DNA of 64,000 bases from Fagopyrum homotropicum (lineage: Eukaryota; Streptophyta; Magnoliopsida; Caryophyllales; Polygonaceae): assembly GCA_033239125.1 (NCBI GenBank), contig BSWB01000005.1, positions 52,684,993 to 52,748,992 of the forward strand, in the 5' to 3' direction. The position numbers and the translations under genes are program-made. The notes beneath the pieces were generated by a model that was not told where the DNA came from, searched no databases, and was given only the letters and a program-made list of their open reading frames with translations. Numbering within the stretch: position 1 is the stretch's first letter; the number at the start of each line of letters is the position of its first letter. Of the stretch, positions 35,969 to 46,488 are shown one piece after another.

Positions 35969-37268
35969 TCATAAGGTGGTTGACGAATAGGGCGATTCTT
36001 GGTTTTTTTTGTAACACTGAAGCAACAAGTCTGAAGCTTTTTTCCTTGTTTGCTTCGCATCATACTCATTAAGAGGCATTGTGCTCCCTATGGTTGTGAA
36101 TGTAAGAGCATTCAAATGGAACATTTGATTTACCTTTGACTGCATAATCGCCAAGAGATCCTGAGTAGCATCGAGTCTGTCAGTCATCGTAGACCTAAAA
36201 TCAACCATATCCCGTTGCAAAGTTTCCACATCAAATTCCACAACATCCAACCTTTTAGAAGCAGAAGAAGAGCCAATATCCATGTCCTTCAGAGTCCACT
36301 CTCCAGTTAAAGTCTTTTCAATACCTAGACTTTCAAAACAATCTTCATTGATCTTCCTAGAGGTCTCTTGTGTGTCCTCATTCAAAGTGTCGATCGAGAA
36401 GTACTTGAAGATTTTTGGAAGGAGATTAGCATAAGGAAGGGGATTTTCGCTGGTGGAGTTAATGGTGTGAAGCATATGGTTGAGAATGAGATTTGGGAGA
36501 TCAACATCTAAGCCATTCAACACATGATACATCAACTCAAAAGTTTGGGTAGTCAACAACTCTCTACAGTTGGATTTGGGTATAACATATCTCACAAGCA
36601 CATTAAACACTATTTTTTCTTCAAGGGTGAGAGGTAAATGGGAAAGTTGTGGGGATGAGGAGTTTGGAAGAATAAATTTTTCTTTAGCCCGGACGCTTTC
36701 AACTCTAGGAGGGTGATGATAGAAGATAGAAGGGGGAAGCCCTAAAATCTGAGCAATAATTATAGAGGTAAAAAGTTATTGATTTACCTTTCACATTGGG
36801 TTCTAGGGTTAGATCCCCCCTTTCCCTTCTGGTTGTGAGATTCACAAAAAATAACCTTGTGAGCCTCGTGAATCCGGCCGCTCTTGGGTTTAGTATCCTC
36901 TAAATTGAGCTTCCTTTCAGCAGAATGATGCGTGGTAGATTGAGAGATTGTAGAAACTCTAGATCTACCAATTCACACATGCATAGTTGACGGTTATGAA
37001 AACCATCGAGACAATTTCCTGTAATTTTATGATTTTTGAACCAGCTTGTCGGCATTCCATTCTTAGCGCAAATTTCGATGTTGGCCGGTAGAGATGGTGT
37101 AGCTGAGTCACAAGATATAAGAACCACTGAATCCTTAGATGGTCTTGGTGAGAGGGTTTTGGACTTCTTTGTTATTGGTGATGAAGCATCACAGTGTGAT
37201 GAATGTTTTGGGAGCCATGAATTAGCGTTTGAGAGAGATAAAGTTTTGAAATTGAAAGAGTAAAGCAC
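35969..37268 (-). pseudogene. Sirevirus env-position ORF, broken
   Basis: Minus-strand frames 37268-36900 and 36610-35969 lie between RNase H and the polypurine tract. The second (213 codons) contains FELMYHVLNGLDVDLPNLILNHM and LPYANLLPKIFKYFSID, which resemble the plant-transposon ORF often found as an extra ORF in Sirevirus-type elements, followed by a helical segment (RLDVVEFDVETLQRDM). No membrane segment is evident. Frameshifts separate the two parts. Function unknown. Confidence 0.6.
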
Positions 37269-37699
37269 AATAGGTTTATGTAAAGATCTTGAATGAACGA
37301 AAGAGATAATATGGATGGGAAAGATTGCTTTTTAAAAGAGGCATGTCAAATTAATTTTAAGGCATATCTATCAAGGTCTTGATAACCGAATTTTGATTTG
37401 CATGCTTCCCTAATAAATCACAACCAATTTTCAAACCAAAGATTTGAATTTTGAAAACAAAATCTTGGTGAAAATTTTTGAAATCATTTTAAAAATACTT
37501 CTTTAAAATGAATTAATGATCAATCAAATAGAAAGATGAAAATCATAAATCCAATCCGTGGTTATCACTTTTGTCCTTGAAAACCGTTTCAAGACCTTGT
37601 ATTGCATTTCAAGGCCTTGAAATAGAAAAGTGGACTGCATTATAAGGAGAAAATAAAACGATTTACTCCCCCTAATATAATGCTTCCTTGTTCAACATA

Positions 37700-40600
37700 C
37701 CAAGGTTCAATCTAATAAAATTGAATCGATCTTCAGGTAGAGGCTTAGTGAATATATCTGCAAGTTGAAAGTTAGTCAAAATAAAAGATATCGATACGTC
37801 ACCTTTTTAACATGATTACGTATGAAGTGATGTCTTACGTCAATATGTTTTGTTCTTGAATGTTGCGCAAGATTTTTTGTTATCGAAATAGCACTAGTAT
37901 TATCACAATTAATAGGTATACCTTTGAGATCAAAACCAAGATCACAAAGTTGTTGAGCTATTCATAGGATTTGTGAACAACAGGCTCCAACAACTCTATG
38001 TATTTGGCTTCAGTTTTGGATAGGGCGACAAAATTTTGCTTCCTGGAGTGCCAACTAATTAGGGATGACCCTAAGAATTGGCAATATCCAGGAGTGCTCT
38101 TTCTATCAAACTCATAGCCTGCAAAGTCTGAATCTGAATAGCCAACGAGGTGAAACAAGTTTTGACGTGAATACCATAACCCTAAAACCTTATTGCCATT
38201 GAGATACCGGAATATCCTTTTCACAGCTATCAAGTGTGACTCTTTGGGATCAGCTTGAAATCTCGCACACATGTACACACTATACATAATGTCAGGTCGA
38301 CTAACGGTTAAATATAACAAAGAACCGATCATACCTCGATACTCCTTTTGTACGACACTCTTATCATTCTTGTCTTGATCTAATGAAAGAGTAGAACTCA
38401 TAGGATTTTTTGCTACATTGGATTGATTAACTTTATATTTCTTGAGAAAATTCTTGGTATACGAGCTTTGATTAATAAAGATTCATTTCTCAGCTTGAGT
38501 GACTTGAAGACCAAGAAAGAAATTCAACTCACCCATCAAGCTCATCTCGAATTCTCTACACATAATATCTTAAAATTCCTTGCATAGAGAATCATTAGTC
38601 GCACCAAATAATATATCATTAACATAGTTTGTACTACTAATAAATCGTTGTTTGTAGTTTTGACAAACAAAGTTTTGTCAATCAAACCTCTTTTGAAATC
38701 GTTTTCAAGAATATACTTGGACAATTTTTCATACCAAACTCGAGGAGCTTGCTTAAGACCACAAAGAGCTTTTTCCAATTAAAAACATGATCCGGAAAAT
38801 CATCATTTTCAAAACCAAGAGGTTGAGCAACATAGACTTCTTCTTCTAAAATGTCATTTAGAAAAGCACATTAAACATCCATTTGAAAAAGTTCTATGTT
38901 CATGAAAGATGCAAAAGCAAGTAGCATACATATGGCTTCTAACTTGAAAACCGGAGGAAAAATCTCCTCATAATCAATACCTTCTTGGTTATAGCCTTGA
39001 GCTACAAGTCGTGCTTTGTTTCGAATGACTTTACCATTTTCATCCTACTTGTTTCGAAATACCCATTTTGTTCTTATTAGGATTGTTGCTTAGGTCTAGA
39101 CGTGAGAGTCCAAACTCTGTTTCTCTCAAATTCATTTAGCTCATTTTGCATGGCCATGATCCTATCAGGTTCTTGAAGTGCTTGAACGTAGTTCTAGGGC
39201 TCTACAAGAGACACAAACGTAGAAAAAGCCACAAATTGTTTACCCTAGATCGGGTTTGCACACCTGCTTTTGGATCTAAGATCACGTTCTCTTGTGGATG
39301 ATATGAAGAATGTTGAAACTTTCTTCTCTTGAAGAGTGGAACGGATTCTGATGATTGAGGCTCAGTCACTCGACTTGATTCAAGTACCGCTAGAGTAGTG
39401 CCCTTGTTTCCGATGTCAAGACCTTAAAGTTGGGTTTTAAGGCCTTGCAATTGACTTTCAACAGTGTTGTTGTTTGTCGTTTCAAGGTCTTGAGGTTATT
39501 CTCCGATATCTTGAATTTGTTCTTGCATGTTCTTATCTTGAGCTTTAGGGTCTTCTTCTCCATCAGAATTTTGATCTCCATGTTGATTTAGATTCAGATT
39601 TGTAAAGCTATCACTCAAAGTACCATCATTACTTTCATAAAAAATAACATGAATATTGTCCTCAACAAATTTGGTATGTTTATTGTAAACCCGATAAGCT
39701 TTACTATTTGAAGCGTATCCTATAAAGATAGCTTCATCATTACGTGCATCAAACTTTCCAAGGTTGTCTTTGCCATTAGTATGAACACGGCACATACATC
39801 CAAAGGGTTTACTATAGGAAATATTAGGTTTTCGTCATTTAAAGAGTTTGTGAAGGGTCTTTTTCAAAATAGGGGGAATTAGCCGTGTTAACAACTTCAC
39901 CCCAAAAGCTGTTTGGCAAACTATTTTCTAAAAGCATAATCTTAGACATGTCCTCCAAGGTGCGGTTTTTACGTTCCACAACCCCGTTTTGTTGAGGTGT
40001 TCTAGGAGCTGAAAAGTTATGTGAAATACCATATTTTGCACAAAACAAATCAAACTTAAGTTGGTCAAACTCTCTACCATGATCACTTCGAATAGAAACG
40101 GTAGGTAGGTTTTTCAAAGTTTGCAATTCCTTACAAAGTTTTGAAAACTTGTACAAGGCTTCAAACTTTTCCCGTAAGAATGAGATCCATGTAAAAACGA
40201 GAAAAATTATCCACAATGACAAGGATGCACTGTTTTCCCTTGGGAGATTTGACACGCATAGGACCACATAAATCCATATGTAAAAGTTCAATGGGTCGAG
40301 AAGAACTTACAACCTTCTTTGGTTTGAATGATCCTCTTGTTTGTATACCTTGTGTACAAGCCTTACATAGTTCATCAACCTTGAAGTTTAGGTTGGTAAT
40401 ACACGTCAAATCCTTTTAGATGAGTTTCTTCATCGTATGCATGCTTACGTGGCCAAGTCGTCTATGCCAAAGCCTTCGATCGTCAGTCAAGGTCTTGAGA
40501 CACGTTAATCTTGTTCCTGAAATTTGGTTAGTGCTCATTGAATATACATTGTTGCATCTAGGAGTTGTAAACACGACATCACCAGATAATTTATTTTGAA

Positions 40601-40941
40601 CTTCACATTTTTCTTGAATCAAATATCACTTTGTTACCTTTGTCACATATTTGGGAGATGTTGAGTAGATTATATTTTAAGCCGTCAACAAGATAAACAT
40701 CATCAATAAACTTAGATGAATTATAACCGATTTTACCAATGCTAATGATGTTACACTTCTCTTGATCACCAAGAGTAATGTTCCACATGATTGCTTCTTT
40801 AAATCTGAAAAAAGTGAGCTTTTTCCACTCATATGTCTTGAGCAACCACTATCTAATATCCATTTTTGCTTCTTAACCTTGGTGATTCCTGCAAAACAGC
40901 AAACTTTAACCTTTCCGGGTAGACCAAATGTCATATTTTAG
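37700..40941 (-). pseudogene. Sirevirus pol: protease, integrase, RT and RNase H, broken
   Basis: Minus-strand order: protease WILDSGCSRHMSG (about 40865-40815), GAG-pre-integrase RLWHRRLGHVSMHTM (near 40470), integrase with HMDLCGPM (near 40290) and HGREFDQLKF, FSAPRTPQQNGVVERKNRTLE (near 40000), RT with ALCGLKQAPRVWYEKLS (about 38770-38720) and RNase H with YSDSDFAGYEFDRKSTPGYC and SKTEAKYIEL. The C-terminal LAQHSRTKHIDVRHHFIR block is near 37850. Stops and frameshifts are numerous. The RT catalytic block reads YVND instead of YVDD (38626-38615). Confidence 0.88.
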
Positions 40942-42292
40942 TGGCTGAATTTGCAATGTAGGCCTTTTAGAATGTAGAGTTTGGATTTAGGGTCTCCTAA
41001 TTATTCATTTAGAAAATGGGCTCCTATATACTAGATGAAATCAGAAAAAGTACAAAAAAGTGATAGTCATTTATTTGATTGATGACAATTTGATGGACAT
41101 TTTACAAGGAATTTGTGCCAAATAAATGCAACCCTTTTTCTTCCCTATTTATAAAATCATGTCCCTTCTTCTTCCCTTCAAATGCAGTAACTCAAATTCT
41201 TCCAAACGCAGGTCCTTTCTTCTTCCCTTCACCGAAATCTGGAAGCAAGCAGCAACGTTTGTTTTTGGGTAAGCAATATCCAAAACTGCATACCCAAACT
41301 GCACACACATATACTCAATAAGCAATACAAAAAATGCATACCCAAAAAATGCATATCCAAACTGCACACACATATACTCAATGATCAATACCCAAAAAAT
41401 GCATATCAATCACTCAATAAACAATACCAAAAAATGCATAACCAAAAAAATGCATATCAATCACTCAATAAGCAATACTCAAAACTGCACACACATATAT
41501 TCAAAAATACTTACCCAAACTGCACACACATATACTCAATAAACATTACCCAAAAATACTTACCCAAACTGCACACACATATACTCAATAAACAATACCC
41601 AAAAAATGCATATCAATCACTCAATAAGCAATACCCAAAAATGCATACCCAAAAATGCGACCCCTGGCAGCGTCTTGTAGTGAGGGAAGGCTCGTCGACT
41701 ACTTCTTCTTGTACATCGAAGGCACCGACTGCGGCACTCTAAACCCCTAGCGGCCAATCGGTAGCGATGGAAGGTGACGACTGTGCTTTCTTTGGTCCGG
41801 TGGTGCAGAGAAGGGTAGGGGAAGAGGCGGAGAGAGGAAGAAGGGGAAGACTTGTCAGAAGCCTCGACGGGCTGGGAAGAAGATTGAAGGCATGCAGTGC
41901 CGGTCCTCGACGGGCTGAAATAGGAGATGACCAAGAGAGCAGGTTCCAGTTTTCATCTGAGACGGAAAGTGGATGGAAGGTAGGGAAGTGAAGGTCCGGC
42001 GGCTGAGCAAGAGAAGAAAGAAGAAGGATGCGGCTAGGTTAAAAAAAAGAGGTTGGCATTTAAATTTTCTACAGCCCATCGTTTCAATTCAAAATAACCT
42101 CAATAATATCCCTATAAATACAGCTATTAATTTTTTTTGCAGGCCTAAATTTTTTTGACAGCCCATTCATCCATCCATCTTTTCTTGGGAGGCCCACAAA
42201 TCCAGTTATTAATTTTTTTGCAGGCCTAGATTATACTAGGAGTCCACTTTGCAAAAGTAAAATTTTAGGAGCCCTATTTCCCTCATTTATTC
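40942..42292. mobile_element. 1.35-kb insertion between Sirevirus gag and pol, flanked by an 8-bp repeat
   Basis: The 8-mer TATTTTAG flanks it on both sides (40934-40941 and 42293-42300). Pol coding resumes directly outside the left copy and gag's C-terminus lies outside the right copy. The 8-bp duplication suggests a hAT-type DNA transposon, but I see no clear terminal inverted repeat. The interior has a tandem tract (41272-41664) and a GC-richer block (41660-42050) with no recognisable gene. Confidence 0.6.
41272..41664. repeat. Tandem repeats inside the 1.35-kb insertion
   Basis: Irregular repeats of ACTCAATAARCAATACCCAA, AAAATGCATAYC and CTGCACACACATATACTC units fill about 390 bp. They create spurious open frames. 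Confidence 0.85.
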
Positions 42293-42306
42293 TATTTTAG
42301 TCCATA

Positions 42307-43926
42307 TTAAGGTTCAATCATGTTTGGTGGTTTAGCACCTTTAGGAACCCATATTTGCTTAACTTGTTTCCTTATACATAGAGGATAAGTGTTTCTAATG
42401 ATGTAGAGATCATTTCTTCTATATGGACAAGTTGATTTTGCATGTTCCTTTTTACAACAATAGAAACATGTGGGCATATGTGAACTTCCTTTAGCTTTAA
42501 CAAAAGTGGTAGTCGTTTTTCTTGGAAAATTCATGTGATAACCAATACCACTCTTGTTAAGAGAGGATTGAAACATAACCCATCATCCTTTTGAGATTCG
42601 CTTTCGAACGAGTGAATTGAATAAGTGCAACATTTTGGTCTCTACATGTCACAGTTAGATCAATCTTCTCTTTCTCTAGATTAATATAATCTTGATGTAG
42701 AGAAGAGAGATTGTCCTTAAGAATCACATTTTCCGATTTCAAGGCCTTGATACTGTCATCAAGGTCTAACTTTTCAGTGTTGAGATTTTCAACTTCTAGA
42801 GACAACTCACTTACCCGTTTCTCTTGTTTAATAAGCCTTTCTCTTAAGGCATTTATCCTAACTTTATGTTCCTTATGACATATGATAATATCTTTAAGGA
42901 ATTTGGTAAGTTCTAGCTTAGATTGAGACATAAGAGTACTTACCACTCCATCAACATAGAGGTTTGAATCCTCTTCTTGACCGGCTATTAAGCATAAGTT
43001 TGCTTGATCATTTTTGTCGTCTGACTAATTTGTTGAATATGAGTCACTCCACGATGCTACCATAGCCTTCTTCTTTCGATCATTCTTCCTAAAGTTGTTC
43101 CTCTTCTTTTGTGGACAATCCTTTACAAGATGATCTGCTTCACCATATTCAAAACAGGCCAATATTTTAGTTTTCTTATTAGGGTTAGAAAACTCACCTT
43201 TGGGTCTTGATGATTGTGGATATTCTTTGTTTGCGAATTGCTTCTTCATTTGAAGAATTCTTGCAAGACCTCTTGAAATTAAGGGGAATGGGTGATTAGC
43301 TTTCTAAGTAGGTCGTCGAGAGGTAGTGTTATGAGATTCTGAGCTTCTTCAACGGCAGTCAATTTTGGTCCCCACTTAGCTTTAGGAAAGCTTCTCAATA
43401 CTTTCCTTACTTTTTCTTCAATTGTGAAGACCTTTCCAAGTGAATCAAAATTGTTCACAATCTCAGTGAATCGTGTGAACATCTCTTTGACAGTCTCATT
43501 TGAAGTCATCTTGAATAATTCATATTGCCTGAGGAAGATGTTATCTTTGTCTCCTTGACTTGACTTGTTCCTTCATACGTAACTATTAGTTTGTCCCATA
43601 TTTGCTTTGCACTCTTGCATGATGAGACACGATTGAATTCATTTGCATCCAATTCACAATAAAGCAAGTCATGACCTTGTAATTATTTGACACACTATTC
43701 AAGTCCGTTTGAGTGAAATCAGATTCCTTCTTTTCGACTTGGACTCCTTCAACCGTGGTGGTTGGGATTTTTGGACCAGTTTGAATAATGATCCAGAGTT
43801 CCATGTCTTGATCAATAATAAACATTTGCATTAGTGCTCTCCAATGGGCAAAGTTTTTACCGCAGAAGAGGGGTGGTCGAGATGTGGACTTCCTTGAGCG
43901 AATCCTCCATCACCTACAAAGTTCAT
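42307..43926 (-). pseudogene. Sirevirus gag with two zinc knuckles, broken
   Basis: The first ATG after the primer site is near 43926. Readable blocks: MFIIDQDMELWIIIQTGPKIP (about 43830-43770), RFTEIVNNFDSLGKVFTIEEKVRKVLRSFP (about 43470-43380), a degenerate knuckle CFEYGEADHLVKDC (about 43170-43130, second Cys lost), a coiled coil (42946-42700: ELSLEVENLNTEKLDLDDSI) and a second knuckle CFYCCKKEHAKSTC (about 42470-42420). Frameshifts separate these blocks. Gag would form the virus-like particle. Confidence 0.8.
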
Positions 43927-43967
43927 GATTAGTGTCACTGATGGTTAAATCAATATATGCGAGTCTA

Positions 43968-43979
43968 GCTCTGATACCA
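43968..43979 (-). other. Primer-binding site (tRNA-iMet type) of the Sirevirus-like element
   Basis: The minus strand reads TGGTATCAGAGC, two bases from the LTR edge at 43982. Confidence 0.9.
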
Positions 43980-43981
43980 AT

Positions 43982-45274
43982 TGAAGAACTGAATAGGTGA
44001 ATAATAAGGATATAGATACTCTAGAAGGGGGGTTGAATAGAGTATGAGAACTTTTTGCAATATCATATATCAAGGCTTTGAAACTAATATCAAGGTCTTG
44101 AAGTCGATCTATGCGCTTAGTGACAAAACTATTTCTCAAGGCTTTCAAGTGGATTTCAAGGCCTTGACTTCGAAACCTGCAGAAAGTTGTTAGTCACAAT
44201 AAATCGCCATAATAAGTGCGGAATGTAAAAGATCGACGCAACGATATGTTTACGAAGTTCTGCCCTAGTAGCCTACTCTCCGCCTAGGGTTTCCGACCCT
44301 AGAATTCAAACTATCTATTATATGCTTGTTGTGAGTCCTAGATACAACCTAGAAGAGGTTCCCTTCTTCTCTCAATGTAGCCTCAATGCTACGATCTAGT
44401 CAACTCTATTCTTACAATAATAGTCTAGTTACTTCGAGAGTAACACACTCGAGTATAACACTATAAAGATATGCCAATGGAGCTCTTGTGTTTACCTCAA
44501 TCTAAGGGAGTAAACTAATGCAAGGTTAAGAGGAAGATAAACTTTTGGATCGATGAGATGTTCTTGTATGATCGCTTGAAGAATTGGTTTCTTTTTTTTT
44601 ACTTGTAAGCTTTATTTTCATCTTCAATCGGCATCTTCACTTTTAGTCTTCTATGGAGATCTTCTTTTAGCCGTTGTCCCATAGCCGTTGTAACTTCTTT
44701 ATTTATACATAGAATCCGCTGCTTGGTTGAGCAAAATCTTTTTACATTGTTTGAGAAGTAGCCATTGTAAGATCTTCATCTTCAAAGTACTTGAAAGTTG
44801 TTGAAGATCTTCATCACTAGATCTTCTCTTCTTTCACTTGAAAGCCGTTGTATACCTTCAAGAATCTTGACTGTGATCTTCTTTCAAGCCATTGGAGATC
44901 TTCTCTTAGGATCTTATCTTCAAACTCCTTCAATCGAGATCTTGTCTCCTAAATCTTTGCGTCGGTTAGATCGTATCTTCGAATGTCTTCAACCAAGATC
45001 TTCCAAGATCTTCTTGTTTGGTAAGTTGGCTTTTGAAGATCGTCGCCTAGATCTCCTCTCTTGGTCGTTGTAGATGTTCGTGTGTTGTAATAAACTCTTA
45101 GCCGAGATTTTCCCTTGTAATGCTATCCAAGACCTACAGACACACTTTAACAAACAAACCAAGGCATGCAATCTAGACATATAATCAATATTTGTTAGTT
45201 TATAAAATCGCATTTATATGTTAAGTCTTCCATCAATTAAATAAAAACAATTCATAACCAAGATGGAGTTATCA
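43982..45274 (-). mobile_element. 5' LTR of the Sirevirus-like element (1293 bp)
   Basis: It starts TGAAGAACTGAATAGG and ends AGATGGAGTTATCA on the plus strand. It has several CAAGGYCTTGA words (44091 and 44157) and many AGATCTTC repeats (44660-45060). Confidence 0.9.
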
Positions 45275-46488
45275 CCATCCTTATTGGGTAGGTCTCGGAC
45301 AAGACTTGACTCATGCAAGGAACCTAGCACACACAATCCAATAGACGTTTTTACACCTCTACTACCTAGAGTTCATCATCATCTATACATAAGAGAGGAA
45401 ATCACCGGGTAAGTCTCTTTTCGTACTTAGTTTGCTAACATTAGGCAAACCTATGTTAGATTCAACTCAATAAAGAAGGATTTAAAAAATCTAAAACCTT
45501 AACATACAAATTCATCAACAACGAAGCAACATAGGATATCTCAGGGTGTTCATACTAATCTCAACCGAGATTCATGAAGAACAAGTCAAGATTCGTAAGA
45601 GTTAGGTTTCGTGTAGCAAAATTGTCCTAAACTAACATGCAAGTTCATTCCATCATCATCCAATCCATAACCATTGATCTATCTTCCTAGAATCTCATAA
45701 ATCTAGCCTATAACCTGTATTTCAAAAAAATATTCATCACACACTTCATCATGCAAACCATAAGAAAATGAGAAGAAAAGAAAGAACACTTAAGCTAGAA
45801 TTTGTTCAATAGCAATGCATGCTCAAAGTACCACAACACTTTCTTGATTTGGATCCACACTTACAAACTTCAAATTTTTACCAAAAATCACTCTAAAATC
45901 TCACAAATGTTCAAAAAGAATCAAGAGAGAGGAGTTCTCAAGGACTGAATGGGAACCAGGAGCCAGCTTGCCATCACTAGTTTTGTATTGCACCTTATAA
46001 AAGTAAGGATCGGGTCTAAACTTTTAGGACAAGTGTCGAAAAGCTGCTTAGAAGGGAAATGTGGACCCAAATCTTGGGCGAGATTTCAGCATATTTCGGG
46101 GTAAATATTTTTGAACCTTCATGTGGGCCTTCATACCATCGAAATCTCGGGTGGTGCAATATTCATGAATCTCGGCCGAGATCAATAAAGCACCAACCCG
46201 AGATCCCCCAATTCTTCTTCTTTGCTCCCACACTTGCTTCTTGGTGGGTTCTTTTGCTTCCTTTGGTTGCCGAGTACAAGCTATTTCGAGGCTTGATCCT
46301 CTTATGCGCCAATTATGTCCAAAGAGTGCCGAAATGCCTGAAAATCGACAAAAGCTCGTGTAGACATCTTCTCCAGGATAATATACAAAATCAACCACAA
46401 ATGTCACGAACTCGAGTCAATGCATGCAAAACAAAGGGAAAATCTACCTAAATGCAAGCTTAAACTAAGGTCATAAATCATGTTATCA

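Larger units (their letters stand above)
23052..45274 (-). mobile_element. Sirevirus-like Ty1/copia retrotransposon with an extra ORF, split by an Athila element
   Basis: The order on the minus strand is LTR (45274-43982), tRNA-Met primer site, gag, protease-integrase-RT-RNase H, an extra env-position ORF, a polypurine tract (35463-35448) and LTR (35447-35404 plus 23733-23052). Flanking bases are CCATA (23047-23051) and CCATC (45275-45279), a 5-bp duplication with one mismatch. The LTR ends are TGAAGAAC...GGAGTTATCA on the plus strand. The extra 3' ORF, the gag with zinc knuckles and the pol motifs suggest the Sirevirus/Maximus lineage. The genes are heavily broken. Without the Athila insertion and the 1.35-kb insert it would be about 9.2 kb. 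Confidence 0.88.
22495..46488 (-). mobile_element. Old Athila-like solo LTR, split by the nested elements
   Basis: The left part (22495-23051) starts TGTTCACTCCAAAAGG and the right part (45275-46488) ends ATCATGTTATCA. They match the two ends of the intact Athila LTRs at 23734 and 35398 (TGTTCGCTCC... and ...ATGCTATCA). The outer flanks carry the identical 5-bp duplication TAAAA (22490-22494 and 46489-46493). Without the insert the LTR is about 1.77 kb, the size of the intact Athila LTR (1769 bp). No internal Athila sequence belongs to it, so it is a solo LTR. It also carries the CCGGGTAAGTC repeats typical of these LTRs (near 22980 and 45405). Confidence 0.85.

Noticed and set aside
41434..41742. 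102-codon plus-strand frame with NKQYPKLHTHI-type repeats
   Set aside because: It is translated tandem repeat DNA inside the 1.35-kb insertion.
23137..44167. Dispersed palindromes considered as a CRISPR array
   Set aside because: Spacing is irregular (hundreds to thousands of bp), the words lie inside retroelement genes and LTRs, and the DNA is plant nuclear.
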